NCBI GenBank assembly: GCA_016903675.1 | Contig: JADQBA010000022.1 | Location: 1 to 64,000 of the forward strand | DNA length: 64,000 nucleotides | Reading direction: 5' to 3' | Source of the DNA: Stigonema ocellatum SAG 48.90 = DSM 106950 | GTDB lineage: Bacteria > Cyanobacteriota > Cyanobacteriia > Cyanobacteriales > Nostocaceae | Shown: positions 28,069-37,103 of the stretch, one piece after another | Numbering within the stretch: position 1 is the stretch's first letter | Layout of the letters: each line of letters begins with the position of its first letter | Notes under the pieces: generated by a model | What the model saw: only the letters and a program-made list of their open reading frames with translations | What the model was told of the DNA's origin: nothing | Databases searched by the model: none | Translations under genes and position numbers: made by a program

Positions 28069-28413
28069 TTATGATATTTTATAGAGATCGATATCGTATG
28101 GATTGCCAGTAGTGTTGTAGTTGGGTCGAAATTCATATGTTTGTCCATTGGCTAAATTGTATGATTTGTATTGTTGGTTGCCTCGGACGTCATCGTCAAA
28201 CGTAATGATTCCTCCGTTGTACGCAGTCCATGTCACTGACGTACCAGATGGCTGTTGCTTTAGGGTACCATCGATATCGTAGCCGACGTTGGCATTGGTG
28301 TTGTTCCGAATGGTGAACACCTCGTATCCGCCATTAAATGTTTCAGCGTTTTCCGCATTTAAATCTATAAAAAGGTCTTGATTAGCAGAAGTCATTAGGT
28401 CGATGTTTGACAT
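28069..28413 (-). CDS. Secreted small protein with double-glycine leader, likely exporter substrate
   Basis: 114 residues. Residues 1-29 form a leader ending in FNGG, with the acidic/hydrophobic pattern DLFIDLNAENAETFNGG typical of cyanobacterial C39-processed leaders. Cleavage after Gly29 leaves an 85-residue product starting YEVFTIRNNTNANVGYDIDG, rich in Asn, Thr, Tyr, Asp and Gly, with no cysteine; the pattern suggests a small beta-sandwich rather than a helical bacteriocin. It contains an internal YNGG that is not preceded by leader-like sequence. A strong ribosome site (AAGGAG) stands before the ATG. The function of the product is unknown; bacteriocin, signal or surface protein are all possible. 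Confidence 0.85.
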   Translation of the reverse strand: MSNIDLMTSANQDLFIDLNAENAETFNGGYEVFTIRNNTNANVGYDIDGTLKQQPSGTSVTWTAYNGGIITFDDDVRGNQQYKSYNLANGQTYEFRPNYNTTGNPYDIDLYKIS

Positions 28414-28419
28414 GGTTTT

Positions 28420-28427
28420 TCTCCTTA
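28420..28427 (-). promoter_or_regulatory. Strong ribosome binding site of the precursor gene
   Basis: AAGGAG on the minus strand lies 8 bases before the ATG at 28413. It is among the best Shine-Dalgarno matches in this window, and together with the downstream terminator points to high output of the precursor. Confidence 0.7.
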
Positions 28428-28992
28428 ATTGGAATTGAGTTAATTTTCCGGCAATAAAATCTTGATCCCAGGTAGAGAAGTAAGCAAGATTATTGAGGAA
28501 AATCTATGCTCTCCATTCAGAGCCAGATTCCAGGCAACCATACTGCTCTAGGAAAGATGAGTCATATTCAATCTGATTACCCCCTCACCTAGAGAGTTAT
28601 CAGTTTGTGGTTGACGAAGTTTAACTTTGCTTAATTTACTCTTTATTTACTGCGATCTATGACAAAAACTTTTAGCACAAAGTTTTGTCACCGCTGATTT
28701 TTTAGCTAACGTGTTGATGATATCATGCTAACTGCATATAAATACTATCAAAAACCGTAAATTTTTTTTAAGCAATCATGTTTTTTCTAATTGTAAAATA
28801 AAACATAGTTTTATTATCTGCAATTGATTTTAGGGCAAGCATCTCTATGAGCGTCTACTATTTTCTAGATTTTCCCAGAAAGATATATCTTTAGATAGAT
28901 AATTTAATTATTTTCAGCTTTGTACCTTGACAATTTAGTCAATACGTTGCTTTTTTGTCAGTGTATGGTTCAAAATTTAGGGTGAAAAGCAC
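28428..28992. other. 565-bp gap with divergent promoters, no gene
   Basis: AT-rich gap between the divergently transcribed precursor gene and GNAT gene. I see no ORF, no second precursor-like leader and no strong hairpin. TTGACA at 28926 could be part of the GNAT promoter, but no convincing -10 box goes with it. Confidence 0.4.
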
Positions 28993-29496
28993 ATGATTCG
29001 ACCTGCAACACCATCTGACTTTCCTTTAATTTTGCCAATGGTGGCCAAAACTTGTGCCTTGCACGAATCTTGGGACTCTGACAAGTTTGGTTTGGTGCCA
29101 AATCCAGAACAACGTTATGAAAAATTCTTGCAAAGATTAACGACAAGCAATGGTGCTTCCGCGCCGGATGGAAGCCTTCGAGGCGTGTTATTAGTAGCTG
29201 AAGAAGAACCTCAACATTTAGTTGGATTCATTGTCGCAACGATTGAAAAAGAAATTCCGATTTACCGTTTAGAGGAATTCGGTTTCATCCAGGAAATTTG
29301 GGTGGAAGCAGAATACCGTCAAGCGGGAGTTGGTCGTCAGTTGGTGATGCAGGCTATGGAACGTTTAAAGATGATGGGAGTTAAGCAAATTCGTCTCGAT
29401 ACAGCAGCAGTGAACGATGTGGCAAGACGATTATTTACATCCTGTGGTTTTCGGGTGAGTACAGTAGAAATGCTCATCAACATCACGCCCTCATGA
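28993..29496 (+). CDS. GNAT-family N-acetyltransferase
   Basis: 167 residues with the GNAT fold: N-terminal IRPATPSDFPLIL, motif A RQAGVGRQLVMQAM (acetyl-CoA pyrophosphate loop) and the C-terminal ARRLFTSCGFRVS. The substrate is unknown. Between the first helices and strand 2 there is a Gly/Ser/Ala patch (NGASAPDGSLRG) encoded by an imperfect palindrome (GCTTCC..GGAAGC, about 29156-29176) that resembles an interspersed repeat inserted in frame. It converges with the next small gene, stops 15 bp apart. Confidence 0.9.
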   Translation: MIRPATPSDFPLILPMVAKTCALHESWDSDKFGLVPNPEQRYEKFLQRLTTSNGASAPDGSLRGVLLVAEEEPQHLVGFIVATIEKEIPIYRLEEFGFIQEIWVEAEYRQAGVGRQLVMQAMERLKMMGVKQIRLDTAAVNDVARRLFTSCGFRVSTVEMLINITPS

Positions 29497-29511
29497 CGTT
29501 TCGACACTTTT

Positions 29512-29724
29512 TTACTCCATACCTTCAAGCTTGCGCCGGAACACTTCCTCCATTTGTTGCCAACCTTCCTTTGTATCGGGAAACTTATATCGTTGAGCAT
29601 TCTTGTTCCGGCGACTCATCAAGACACGCAATGCCTCAATGTCATCCCGATGCGCCAGCACATAAGCTCTCAGTTCGGCTCTAGGCATTTTTTCAAAATC
29701 CGGCTTCTTCGCTATCATATTCAA
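29512..29724 (-). CDS. Small conserved cyanobacterial protein (DUF6887-like)
   Basis: 70 residues, PDFEKMPRAELRAYVLAHRD followed by IEALRVLMSRRN and a C-terminal WQQMEEVFRRKLEGME. The pattern MxxAELxAYVLAHR resembles small cyanobacterial proteins catalogued as DUF6887, often one half of a two-gene unit. No partner is visible here. Function unknown; antitoxin-like role is only a guess. Confidence 0.7.
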   Translation of the reverse strand: MNMIAKKPDFEKMPRAELRAYVLAHRDDIEALRVLMSRRNKNAQRYKFPDTKEGWQQMEEVFRRKLEGME

Positions 29725-30099
29725 ATCCTAACTGCGTGTCCATTTGAAGCCTCCCCGACCTAAAGATACGGGCAAAAGAATTGCTCGGTCACAATTTATC
29801 TACTTTTTTTCTATCGCCTAGTCAAAAGTGTTAAAAGATTCTTTATATATACACCCCAGGATAAAACACTGCCTGTTTTTGCACTGAACCCGTGTGCCAG
29901 TAGACACACGGTTGGATTATTAAAGCAGCAGACCATGGCCTTGATGACGAAAAGTCAGGATCAGACGGTAATACCACTCTCGAAAAGACGTGAAGACCGA
30001 TCCAGCGACTTACCTGTCTGTTTCTACAATCTTTATATAAGAACACTCTTCTATTATCACCCTCTTGAACCCTTTGTGGTTCGTTCTCATTCACAGCCT
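29725..30099. other. Gap before clpB, no gene
   Basis: Holds one hairpin (CCGTGTG 29890-29896 with CACACGG 29905-29911) and no credible gene. The clpB reading frame is open back to 29935, but that extra stretch does not resemble ClpB. Confidence 0.4.
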
Positions 30100-32718
30100 A
30101 TGCAACCAACTAATCCCAACCAATTTACAGAAAAAGCCTGGGAGGCGATCGCCCACACGCCAGACATTGTCAAACAATACCAGCAACAGCAGATAGAAAG
30201 CGAACACCTGATGAAAGCGCTGCTGGATCAAGAAGGACTGGCTAGCGGGATTGTTACCAAAGCAGGTCTTAATCTCCAAAAACTCCGCGATCGCACCGAC
30301 CAATTCATCCAAAATCAACCAAAAGTATCAGGTAGCAGCAGTTCCGTCTACTTGGGACGCAGCTTAGATACACTTCTAGATAGAGCCGAAGCGTATCGCA
30401 AGGAATTGCAAGACGAATACATCTCCATTGAACACTTATTGCTCTCCTACGCCAAAGATGACCGCTTTGGCAAAACTTTATTCCAAGAATTCGGATTAAA
30501 CGAAGCAACACTCAAGAATACCATTAAACAAATTCGTGGGAGCCAGAAAGTGACCGACCAAAATCCAGAAGGCAAATACGAAGCACTGGAAAAATATGGG
30601 CGTGACTTGACAGAAGCTGCCCGTCAAGGTAAACTTGACCCAGTGATTGGGCGTGATGATGAAATTCGCCGCACCATCCAAATTCTGTCGCGCCGCACCA
30701 AGAATAACCCCGTGCTGATTGGTGAACCTGGTGTAGGTAAGACTGCTATTGTCGAAGGACTAGCACAGAGGATTGTTGCGGGTGACGTACCCCAGTCCCT
30801 TAAAGACCGCAAGCTGATAACTTTAGATATGGGTGCTTTGATTGCGGGGGCAAAATTCCGGGGTGAATTTGAAGAACGTCTCAAAGCAGTATTAAAAGAA
30901 GTAACCGAGTCAGGCGGCAATATTATTCTCTTTATTGATGAAATTCACACAGTGGTTGGGGCGGGTGCTACCCAAGGCTCAATGGATGCTAGCAACCTTC
31001 TCAAACCAATGTTGGCGCGGGGTGAATTGCGCTGTATCGGTGCCACAACCTTAGATGAACATCGTAAATATATCGAAAAAGATGCTGCTTTGGAAAGACG
31101 CTTCCAACTGGTTTATGTAGACCAACCCAGTGTATCCGATACTATTTCCATTTTGCGCGGGTTGAAAGAGCGGTATGAAGTTCATCATGGGGTAAAGATT
31201 TCCGATAGTTCTTTAGTTGCAGCCGCAACATTATCAAGTCGCTATATTAGCGATCGCTTCCTACCAGACAAAGCCATTGACTTGGTAGACGAAGCCGCAG
31301 CCAAACTAAAAATGGAGATTACTTCCAAACCCGAAGAACTCGATGAAATTGACCGCAAGATTCTGCAATTAGAAATGGAGAAGCTGTCGCTGCAAAAAGA
31401 AAGTAATGCAGCTTCTAGAGAACGCCTAGAAAAAATCGAAAAAGAACTTGCGGACCTCAAAGAAGACCAAAGGACACTAAATACCCAATGGCAGTCTGAA
31501 AAAGACATCATCACTAAAATACAATCTGTTAAAGAAGAAATTGACCGCATAAATGTGGAGATTCAGCAAGCAGAACGCGACTACGACCTCAACCGCGCTG
31601 CTGAGTTAAAATACGGTAAGTTAACTGATTTGCATCGCCAATTGGAAGCAGCCGAAACTGAACTTGCGAATGCACAACGCAGTGGAAAAACACTATTGCG
31701 GGAGGAAGTGACAGAAGCTGACATTGCGGAAGTGATTTCTAAGTGGACAGGGATACCCATCAGCAAGTTGGTGGAATCCGAGAAAGAAAAACTGCTGCAA
31801 TTAGAAGATGAACTGCACCACCGCGTGGTAGGACAAAATGAAGCGGTAACAGCTGTTGCTGATGCGATTCAACGTTCTCGCGCTGGACTTGCGGATCCCA
31901 ATCGTCCGACGGCTAGCTTTATTTTCCTCGGTCCTACGGGTGTCGGTAAAACCGAACTGGCGAAAGCTTTAGCGGGGTATATGTTTGACACCGAAGAAGC
32001 GTTGGTGCGGATTGATATGTCGGAGTACATGGAGAAACATGCTGTTTCCAGACTCATCGGTGCGCCTCCTGGATATGTGGGTTATGAAGAAGGTGGACAA
32101 CTCACTGAAGCTATTCGTCGTCGTCCCTACGCAGTGATTTTGTTTGACGAAATCGAAAAAGCGCATCCGGATGTTTTTAATATTTTGTTGCAAATTCTCG
32201 ATGATGGGCGTGTGACTGATGCTCAAGGTCATACGGTGGACTTTAAGAATAGTATCATCATTATGACCAGCAACATTGGTTCACAGTATATTCTAGATGT
32301 AGCAGGGGATGACTCGCGCTATGACGAGATGCGCCATCGGGTGATGGAGGCGCTGCGAAATAGCTTCCGTCCGGAGTTTCTCAACCGTATTGACGAGATT
32401 ATCATCTTCCACCCGCTGCACAAAGAGGAATTGCGGCAGATTGTGCAGTTGCAAGTCAATAGACTGCGGCAAAGATTGGGCGATCGCAAGATGTCGCTGA
32501 AGCTTTCCAATACTGCTCTTGACTTTTTATCCGAAGTAGGTTACGATCCTGTATTCGGAGCGCGTCCATTGAAGCGAGCGATTCAGCGGGAGCTAGAAAC
32601 TCAGATTGCCAAGTCTATCTTACGCGGTGAATTCAAAGATGGTGACACCATTTTTGTGGATGTGCAGAATGAGCGTCTTTCCTTTCAGCACTTACCTGCT
32701 GAGTTGTTAACAACTTAA
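30100..32718 (+). CDS. clpB: ATP-dependent disaggregase ClpB
   Basis: 872 residues from ATG 30100, the usual ClpB length. The N-domain (about 5-145), first AAA domain (GEPGVGKT, LFIDEIHTVVGAG), middle coiled-coil (about 405-525, ending in the DLNRAAELKYGKL segment), second AAA domain (GPTGVGKTELAK, LFDEIEKAHPDVF) and small C-terminal domain are all present; the pore loop GYVGYEEGG is intact. With DnaK it solubilises aggregated proteins after heat stress. An upstream extension to 29935 is rejected. A 12-bp stem terminator follows the gene. Confidence 0.97.
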   Translation: MQPTNPNQFTEKAWEAIAHTPDIVKQYQQQQIESEHLMKALLDQEGLASGIVTKAGLNLQKLRDRTDQFIQNQPKVSGSSSSVYLGRSLDTLLDRAEAYRKELQDEYISIEHLLLSYAKDDRFGKTLFQEFGLNEATLKNTIKQIRGSQKVTDQNPEGKYEALEKYGRDLTEAARQGKLDPVIGRDDEIRRTIQILSRRTKNNPVLIGEPGVGKTAIVEGLAQRIVAGDVPQSLKDRKLITLDMGALIAGAKFRGEFEERLKAVLKEVTESGGNIILFIDEIHTVVGAGATQGSMDASNLLKPMLARGELRCIGATTLDEHRKYIEKDAALERRFQLVYVDQPSVSDTISILRGLKERYEVHHGVKISDSSLVAAATLSSRYISDRFLPDKAIDLVDEAAAKLKMEITSKPEELDEIDRKILQLEMEKLSLQKESNAASRERLEKIEKELADLKEDQRTLNTQWQSEKDIITKIQSVKEEIDRINVEIQQAERDYDLNRAAELKYGKLTDLHRQLEAAETELANAQRSGKTLLREEVTEADIAEVISKWTGIPISKLVESEKEKLLQLEDELHHRVVGQNEAVTAVADAIQRSRAGLADPNRPTASFIFLGPTGVGKTELAKALAGYMFDTEEALVRIDMSEYMEKHAVSRLIGAPPGYVGYEEGGQLTEAIRRRPYAVILFDEIEKAHPDVFNILLQILDDGRVTDAQGHTVDFKNSIIIMTSNIGSQYILDVAGDDSRYDEMRHRVMEALRNSFRPEFLNRIDEIIIFHPLHKEELRQIVQLQVNRLRQRLGDRKMSLKLSNTALDFLSEVGYDPVFGARPLKRAIQRELETQIAKSILRGEFKDGDTIFVDVQNERLSFQHLPAELLTT

Positions 32719-32750
32719 TTTGTCGGTGAAATAACCTCACGCAAAGGCGC

Positions 32751-32790
32751 AAAGACGCAAAGTTTAACTTGGGCGTCTTTGCGTCTTTTT
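32751..32790 (+). terminator. Terminator of clpB
   Basis: AAAGACGCAAAG (32751-32762) pairs perfectly with CTTTGCGTCTTT (32777-32788) over a 14-base loop, and the transcript continues with U residues. The stem sequence resembles the common GCGCAAAGACGCAAAG repeat, so a repeat may have supplied the terminator. Confidence 0.7.
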
Positions 32791-32798
32791 GTGACACT

Positions 32799-32925
32799 AG
32801 TGGTCTGGCAACCGAACTTTGATGAGTTTGTGATGATTTGTTCGTAGTGAGGACTTTAGTCCTCAAAAAATACGAGGACTAAAGTCCTCACTACAAACCT
32901 ATCAAAGTTGACTTGCCAGACTACC
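32799..32925. mobile_element. MITE family copy A (AGTCTGGCAA ends)
   Basis: Ends are GTGGTCTGGCAAC at the left and its inverse GACTTGCCAGACTAC at the right. In the middle is a 21-bp perfect stem (GTAGTGAGGACTTTAGTCCTC and complement) around AAAAAATAC. Copies B (34484-34602) and C (47825-47939) share the ends and the CGAACTTTGATGAGTTTGT inner part. Confidence 0.8.
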
Positions 32926-32997
32926 TGACGCTCAAAAAAGTGATTGGTGATTGGTAAGTTAAAATAGTGGTATTCTTCTTTGTAGCCTATCGCCTAT

Positions 32998-34404
32998 ATG
33001 TTGGGTCAGTTGGTAGATGGACGTTATAGAATTGTCCAAGTCTTGGGTAGTGGTGGTTTTGGTCAGACCTATGTGGCGGAAGACACCAAACTCTATAATA
33101 CCAGGTGTGTTGTCAAGCAATTCAAACCCCTAGCAACTGACCCGGTGACTTTGCAGGTAGCTAGACGCTTATTCGACTCAGAAGCACAACAATTACACAA
33201 GTTAGGAACTCACGACCAAATACCCCAGTTGCTGGCTCACTTTGAAGAAAATCAGGAATTTTTTTTGGTTCAGCAATTTATTGAAGGGCATACTTTAAGC
33301 CATGAACTCACCCCAGGAAAGCGGTTGAGTGAGGGTTATACTATTACTCTGTTGCAGAATATCCTGCAACCTTTAGCCTTTGTCCATGAACATAATGTCA
33401 TTCACCGGGATATCAAACCACCCAATTTAATCCGACGCAAAAGTGATGGCAAGGTTGTCCTCATTGACTTTGGGGCGGTGAAACAGATTGGTACTCAGGT
33501 GGTGAATGCTCAGGGGGAGACTAAAATGACAGTGGCGATCGGCACTCTTGGCTATATGCCAAGCGAACAGAGTCGGGGTAGTCCTAGGTTAAGCAGCGAT
33601 ATTTATGCTGTGGGTATAATTGGCATTCAAGCCTTGACGGGGTTAATGGCTGACCAAATGCAAGAAGATGTCCAGACGGCTGAAATTATCTGGCGTCAGT
33701 TGATACAGGTTAACCCTAACTTGGCAGATGTTTTAGATAGGATGGTACGCTACGACTTCCGTCAGCGATACCAGTCAGCGGCTGAAGCATTAGCAGTAGT
33801 ACAGCAGTTACGGAATTCTTACGTACCACCACAGCAGTCTGCTACCCCTCCTCAATACACAGCCACACCACCGCCGCCAGTTCCACCCCAGTATCGTCAA
33901 GAAATTCCCGATCCGACGCCTCAGTCTTCCCCAGCCGCCGTCAGCGCACCTGCATCAGCCCAACGCCCACAGGTGGGATGGCATCTCTGGCTCGAGTGGG
34001 TGTTTGTGAATATTGTGGGCATGATTGTGGGGTTTGTGCTGGCGGCAATTATCTACGGGGCCGGGGGTCGTTTGTTTTTTGGCTGTGGTTTCGGGTTGAT
34101 GGTGGGGCTTCTGCAATGGGGATCGCTGCGGCAGCGAGTTCCCCTCTCGGGACAGCGGTGGGTGTTAGCAACCACCCTCGGCTTTTCCATCATCCCCTTT
34201 GTCTCAGGTAGAAACACATTCTCTGTGCTTTTGATTGGACCTACAGTCGGTATCTTGCAATGGTTGATACTGCGGCAACTGGTTTACCGGGCTGGTTGGT
34301 GGGTGTTGGTGAATGCTCTGGGCGGTTGCGTTGATGGCGGGATTATTTCCGGGGCGGTGCTGGTTTGGCTGTTACGAAAACCGAAAAGTCCAAGTAATGG
34401 TTGA
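32998..34404 (+). CDS. Ser/Thr protein kinase with C-terminal membrane domain
   Basis: 468 residues. Kinase domain about 8-275 with all key motifs: GSGGFGQTYVAED, the lysine in CVVKQF, HRDIKPPN, DFGAVK. A Pro/Gln/Ala-rich linker (about 280-325, PPQQSATPPQYTATPPPPVP) leads to a C-terminal region (about 330-460) with four to five hydrophobic segments. Such kinases are numerous in filamentous cyanobacteria; targets unknown. It is flanked on both sides by copies of the same MITE family, with no partner gene. Confidence 0.92.
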   Translation: MLGQLVDGRYRIVQVLGSGGFGQTYVAEDTKLYNTRCVVKQFKPLATDPVTLQVARRLFDSEAQQLHKLGTHDQIPQLLAHFEENQEFFLVQQFIEGHTLSHELTPGKRLSEGYTITLLQNILQPLAFVHEHNVIHRDIKPPNLIRRKSDGKVVLIDFGAVKQIGTQVVNAQGETKMTVAIGTLGYMPSEQSRGSPRLSSDIYAVGIIGIQALTGLMADQMQEDVQTAEIIWRQLIQVNPNLADVLDRMVRYDFRQRYQSAAEALAVVQQLRNSYVPPQQSATPPQYTATPPPPVPPQYRQEIPDPTPQSSPAAVSAPASAQRPQVGWHLWLEWVFVNIVGMIVGFVLAAIIYGAGGRLFFGCGFGLMVGLLQWGSLRQRVPLSGQRWVLATTLGFSIIPFVSGRNTFSVLLIGPTVGILQWLILRQLVYRAGWWVLVNALGGCVDGGIISGAVLVWLLRKPKSPSNG

Positions 34405-34483
34405 CAAGTCAGCAAAAAGTTTAAAACTTTATTTGCATTCAACCTAAAGTTGGGAACGACATTTCTAGGACCAGCCCTTTCAA

Positions 34484-34602
34484 TGGCAACCAAACTTTGA
34501 TGGGTTTGTGATGATTTGTTCGTAGTAGTCCTGGGTACTCGTATTTTTGAGTACCCAGGACTACTACAAACAAGCGCTTTCGTTGACTTGCCAGACTACT
34601 AG
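34484..34602. mobile_element. MITE family copy B
   Basis: The right end CTTGCCAGACTACTAG is intact; the left end begins only at TGGCAACC and is joined to a CCAGCCCTTTCAA end of another repeat family (34471-34483). The central stem is 19 bp and perfect (GTAGTAGTCCTGGGTACTC and complement) but differs in sequence from copy A. The rest of the 34405-34871 gap has no gene. Confidence 0.75.
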
Positions 34603-34871
34603 ATAGCAAGACTTCATCAAATTTATATAAAAATCTTGTTGAAAAATCACAAAACAGAACAGGATCTCACGTGAAATTTACATACATCTCTCCAGAATGC
34701 CGTTACTATACTGTTCTCAGGCTAATTTGATACCTAAACTTAGACTCAGTATTCAACATAATTGCTTATAGAGTTTGGTTTACTGATCTTAATTTGCTAC
34801 GAATGATCGGTTTTGGGTTGCGCTGTAGCTTAACTCAACCTACAAGATCCACGTGCACACTAACGACCTCC

Positions 34872-35483
34872 ATGAAAAATCTAGCTCTACTCTCTGCCAC
34901 AGCCCTCGCCGCCACATCTGGATTAGTTTTCGGGACAATGCAAGCTGCATCTGCTTTGAGTTGGAACTGGAATTATTCTGGTACTGGCATAGCGGCGAGT
35001 GGTACTTTCACCACTAATGACACCCCTGACGATTTGGGTTTTTACCAAATTTCTGGAATTACTGGTACACGAAATGGTGAAACAATTACTGGTTTGCAAC
35101 CCACCGGGACTCCAATACCAGGAAACGAACCTTTTGATGTTGACAATTTAATTAGTCTTGATCCTCAGCAGTTAACGGTTAACGGTTTTGGGTATTCCAC
35201 CTCTGGAGGAAACTATTCTAATCCGTTTTTCGCTAGTTTTTTGCCGACACCGGGTTATTTAGAGGTTTTTTCGGCACCGCCAATTGTACCAGGTTTTGAA
35301 AATTTGGGACCGGAAGATAGTCAGTTACCCATTAATTTTTCTGCAACCATAATCACTGTTGATGAACCCACCTCCATCCTTAGCTTACTCGCCCTCAGCG
35401 CTCTCGGCGCTGGTTCAGCACTCAAACGTAAGAAGTCATCCACAAGGTACGGTACTCACAAGCAGATAGAAAAAGTTTCCTAA
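34872..35483 (+). CDS. PEP-CTERM-type exported protein
   Basis: 203 residues from ATG 34872; the open frame upstream does not look like protein. The N-terminal signal peptide is MKNLALLSATALAATSGLVF. The body is rich in Gly, Thr, Ser and Asn. Near the C-terminus DEPTSILSLLALSALGAGSA followed by LKRKKSS is a PEP-CTERM sorting signal, with DEP in place of the usual PEP. It runs on for about 15 residues after the basic cluster (TRYGTHKQIEKVS), longer than usual. Exosortase-sorted proteins are anchored or released at the cell surface. Function of the body is unknown. Confidence 0.85.
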   Translation: MKNLALLSATALAATSGLVFGTMQAASALSWNWNYSGTGIAASGTFTTNDTPDDLGFYQISGITGTRNGETITGLQPTGTPIPGNEPFDVDNLISLDPQQLTVNGFGYSTSGGNYSNPFFASFLPTPGYLEVFSAPPIVPGFENLGPEDSQLPINFSATIITVDEPTSILSLLALSALGAGSALKRKKSSTRYGTHKQIEKVS

Positions 35484-35514
35484 AACCATCAAAAAAGTAA
35501 GGCTGTAGCAACTT

Positions 35515-35557
35515 AAGACCACAACCCGGTTTCTGTTAGAAATCGGGTTGCAGTCTT
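35515..35557 (+). terminator. Palindromic hairpin after the PEP-CTERM gene
   Basis: CAACCCGGTTTCT (35522-35534) pairs with AGAAATCGGGTTG (35538-35550), one G-U pair, extended by AAGAC/GTCTT. It is a member of the AACCCGGTTTCT palindrome family also seen at 46340 and 52820, and may serve as a terminator although no U-run follows. 35558-35882 holds no gene; it has a region resembling 15690-15770 and C-rich low-complexity sequence. Confidence 0.5.
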
Positions 35558-35882
35558 CCCCGAACATATTTTAGAGTATTTTCCCAATGAAAAGGGTGTA
35601 GGGGGTAGGGGGTGGCTGAGTGGGAACCCCATAATTAAAATCAGGGGTTTCAAAAATGGCCGACGCCTTCGACCCTTGCGCCTACAAGGGTTGAAATACA
35701 TTTTTCTTTGATTTCATACATAAATGTAGAGAGAAGTTGGAGTATGGTCAAGACAGCGATCCAAACTACGTTCGGCTTGTACCCGTTTGGGGTGTGGTTG
35801 TTTTATCGAACCCTACACCCCACACCCCACACCCCACACCCCGTTCTTGGTCACCAGTCCCCAATCCCCAGTCCGAGAGAAA

Positions 35883-35920
35883 ACAAAGACCTGTAACTTT
35901 TAACAGTTACAGGTCTTTGT
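35883..35920. terminator. Terminator downstream of the initiator tRNA
   Basis: ACAAAGACCTGTAACT (35883-35898) and AGTTACAGGTCTTTGT (35905-35920) form a perfect 16-bp stem with a six-base loop. On the minus-strand transcript the stem is followed by U-rich sequence, so it ends tRNA transcription; the plus strand also has TTTT next to it, so it may work both ways. Confidence 0.8.
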
Positions 35921-35933
35921 TTTACTTTTCACT

Positions 35934-36010
<77 letters not shown>

Positions 36011-36054
36011 TCGTCTTCTTAATTTAGTATAACAACTAAATCAGAAATTGGCAA

Positions 36055-37008
36055 CTATAAAATAGATAATTCTCCAATTACTTCTAGACGCTTGTATTTA
36101 CCCAGGTTCATAAACTTTTCTGACATGGCTTCGGCAGTGCTAGGACTAATCCAACCCAGCTGCCGGAGCAGGTGAATGGCGGCGGCGTGTTTTGCTCGCG
36201 GGGATCCATCAATAACTTTAATTGCTAATCCCATGCCTTCACCGAGTCTGGCAATGCACTGCACTCCTTCGGCACCTCCTTTACTTACCAACTCCCTGGG
36301 AGTGAGGCGCATCAGTTCCGTATCAAATTCTCCAACTCCAGCTACCAGGGCTGGGTAATTAGTCATAGCACGGACAATGCGCTCCATATCCAGATTGCTA
36401 CGAGAAGCTAAGTGAGCATATAAAGACGCCATTTGACCGAGTTGCATGAAATACGTTGGTACGCCGCAGTCATCGTGAGCGCTGATAAATTCCTCTGCTG
36501 GCATTCGTAGCAATTCTGATATTTTGCTTAAAATCAGCTGCTGCACTGGGTGTTTACGCTCTAAGTAGTTATTTAATGGCCAATGGCACTGCTGACAAAC
36601 AGCTAACATCCCGGCGTGTTTGCCAGAGCAATTATATTCCAAACAACTGTGCTTGCCTTCAGGGATGGGACATTGGAGTGCCAAAGGGTCAATATCCGCT
36701 CGCCAAAGGATATTAAATGCCTGTCGTACCTGCTCTATTGTGCCTCTATGGGAACTGGTGATAATTGCTAAGTCGCGATCGCCCAGGTCGTACCGTTCCA
36801 GTGTACCTGTGGTGGTTACCGCAAGTGCCTGAAAAGGTTTGAGTGCCGAACGGACAAAGGTAGCAGTTTCGGCATTTCCGCAAACGGATAGCACCCGTCC
36901 TCGCTCGTCGCATACAACAGCTTGGACTATATGCCTTGATTCAATAATGCCTTCCCGAAGTAGCCTTACTTCCAAGGCTGCGGCTTGAGTTCGTTTTCCC
37001 ATTGTCAT
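36055..37008 (-). CDS. L-asparaginase II family protein
   Basis: About 317 residues from ATG 37008; a second ATG at 37002 and an upstream GTG at 37026 are alternatives. It shows the rhizobial-type asparaginase II features: ITSSHRGT, EYNCSGKHAGM, SAHDDCGVPTYFM and NYPALVAGVGEFD. This family hydrolyses asparagine to aspartate and ammonia and is unrelated to the E. coli enzyme fold. It is last in the yqeK-rsfS-CGLD27 direction; a 22-bp perfect hairpin separates it from CGLD27. Confidence 0.9.
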   Translation of the reverse strand: MTMGKRTQAAALEVRLLREGIIESRHIVQAVVCDERGRVLSVCGNAETATFVRSALKPFQALAVTTTGTLERYDLGDRDLAIITSSHRGTIEQVRQAFNILWRADIDPLALQCPIPEGKHSCLEYNCSGKHAGMLAVCQQCHWPLNNYLERKHPVQQLILSKISELLRMPAEEFISAHDDCGVPTYFMQLGQMASLYAHLASRSNLDMERIVRAMTNYPALVAGVGEFDTELMRLTPRELVSKGGAEGVQCIARLGEGMGLAIKVIDGSPRAKHAAAIHLLRQLGWISPSTAEAMSEKFMNLGKYKRLEVIGELSIL

Positions 37009-37048
37009 GGGTTTATTATCTATCACTGTATGTGAGTTAGGAGTTAGG

Positions 37049-37101
37049 AGTTAGGAGTTAGGAGTGATGAATTATTAACTCATCACTCCTAACTCCTAAC
37101 T
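37049..37101. repeat. 22-bp perfect inverted repeat made of GGAGTTA units
   Basis: AGTTAGGAGTTAGGAGTGAT plus GA (37049-37070) is inverted at 37080-37101 with a nine-base loop. It starts two bases after the CGLD27 stop in transcript order. Outside it further GGAGTTA heptamers run to about 37036. It could terminate or protect the upstream mRNA. Confidence 0.8.
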
Positions 37102-37103
37102 AT

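Noticed and set aside
29935..30099. N-terminal extension of ClpB
   Set aside because: The frame is open, but the extra residues do not resemble ClpB and ATG 30100 gives the normal length.
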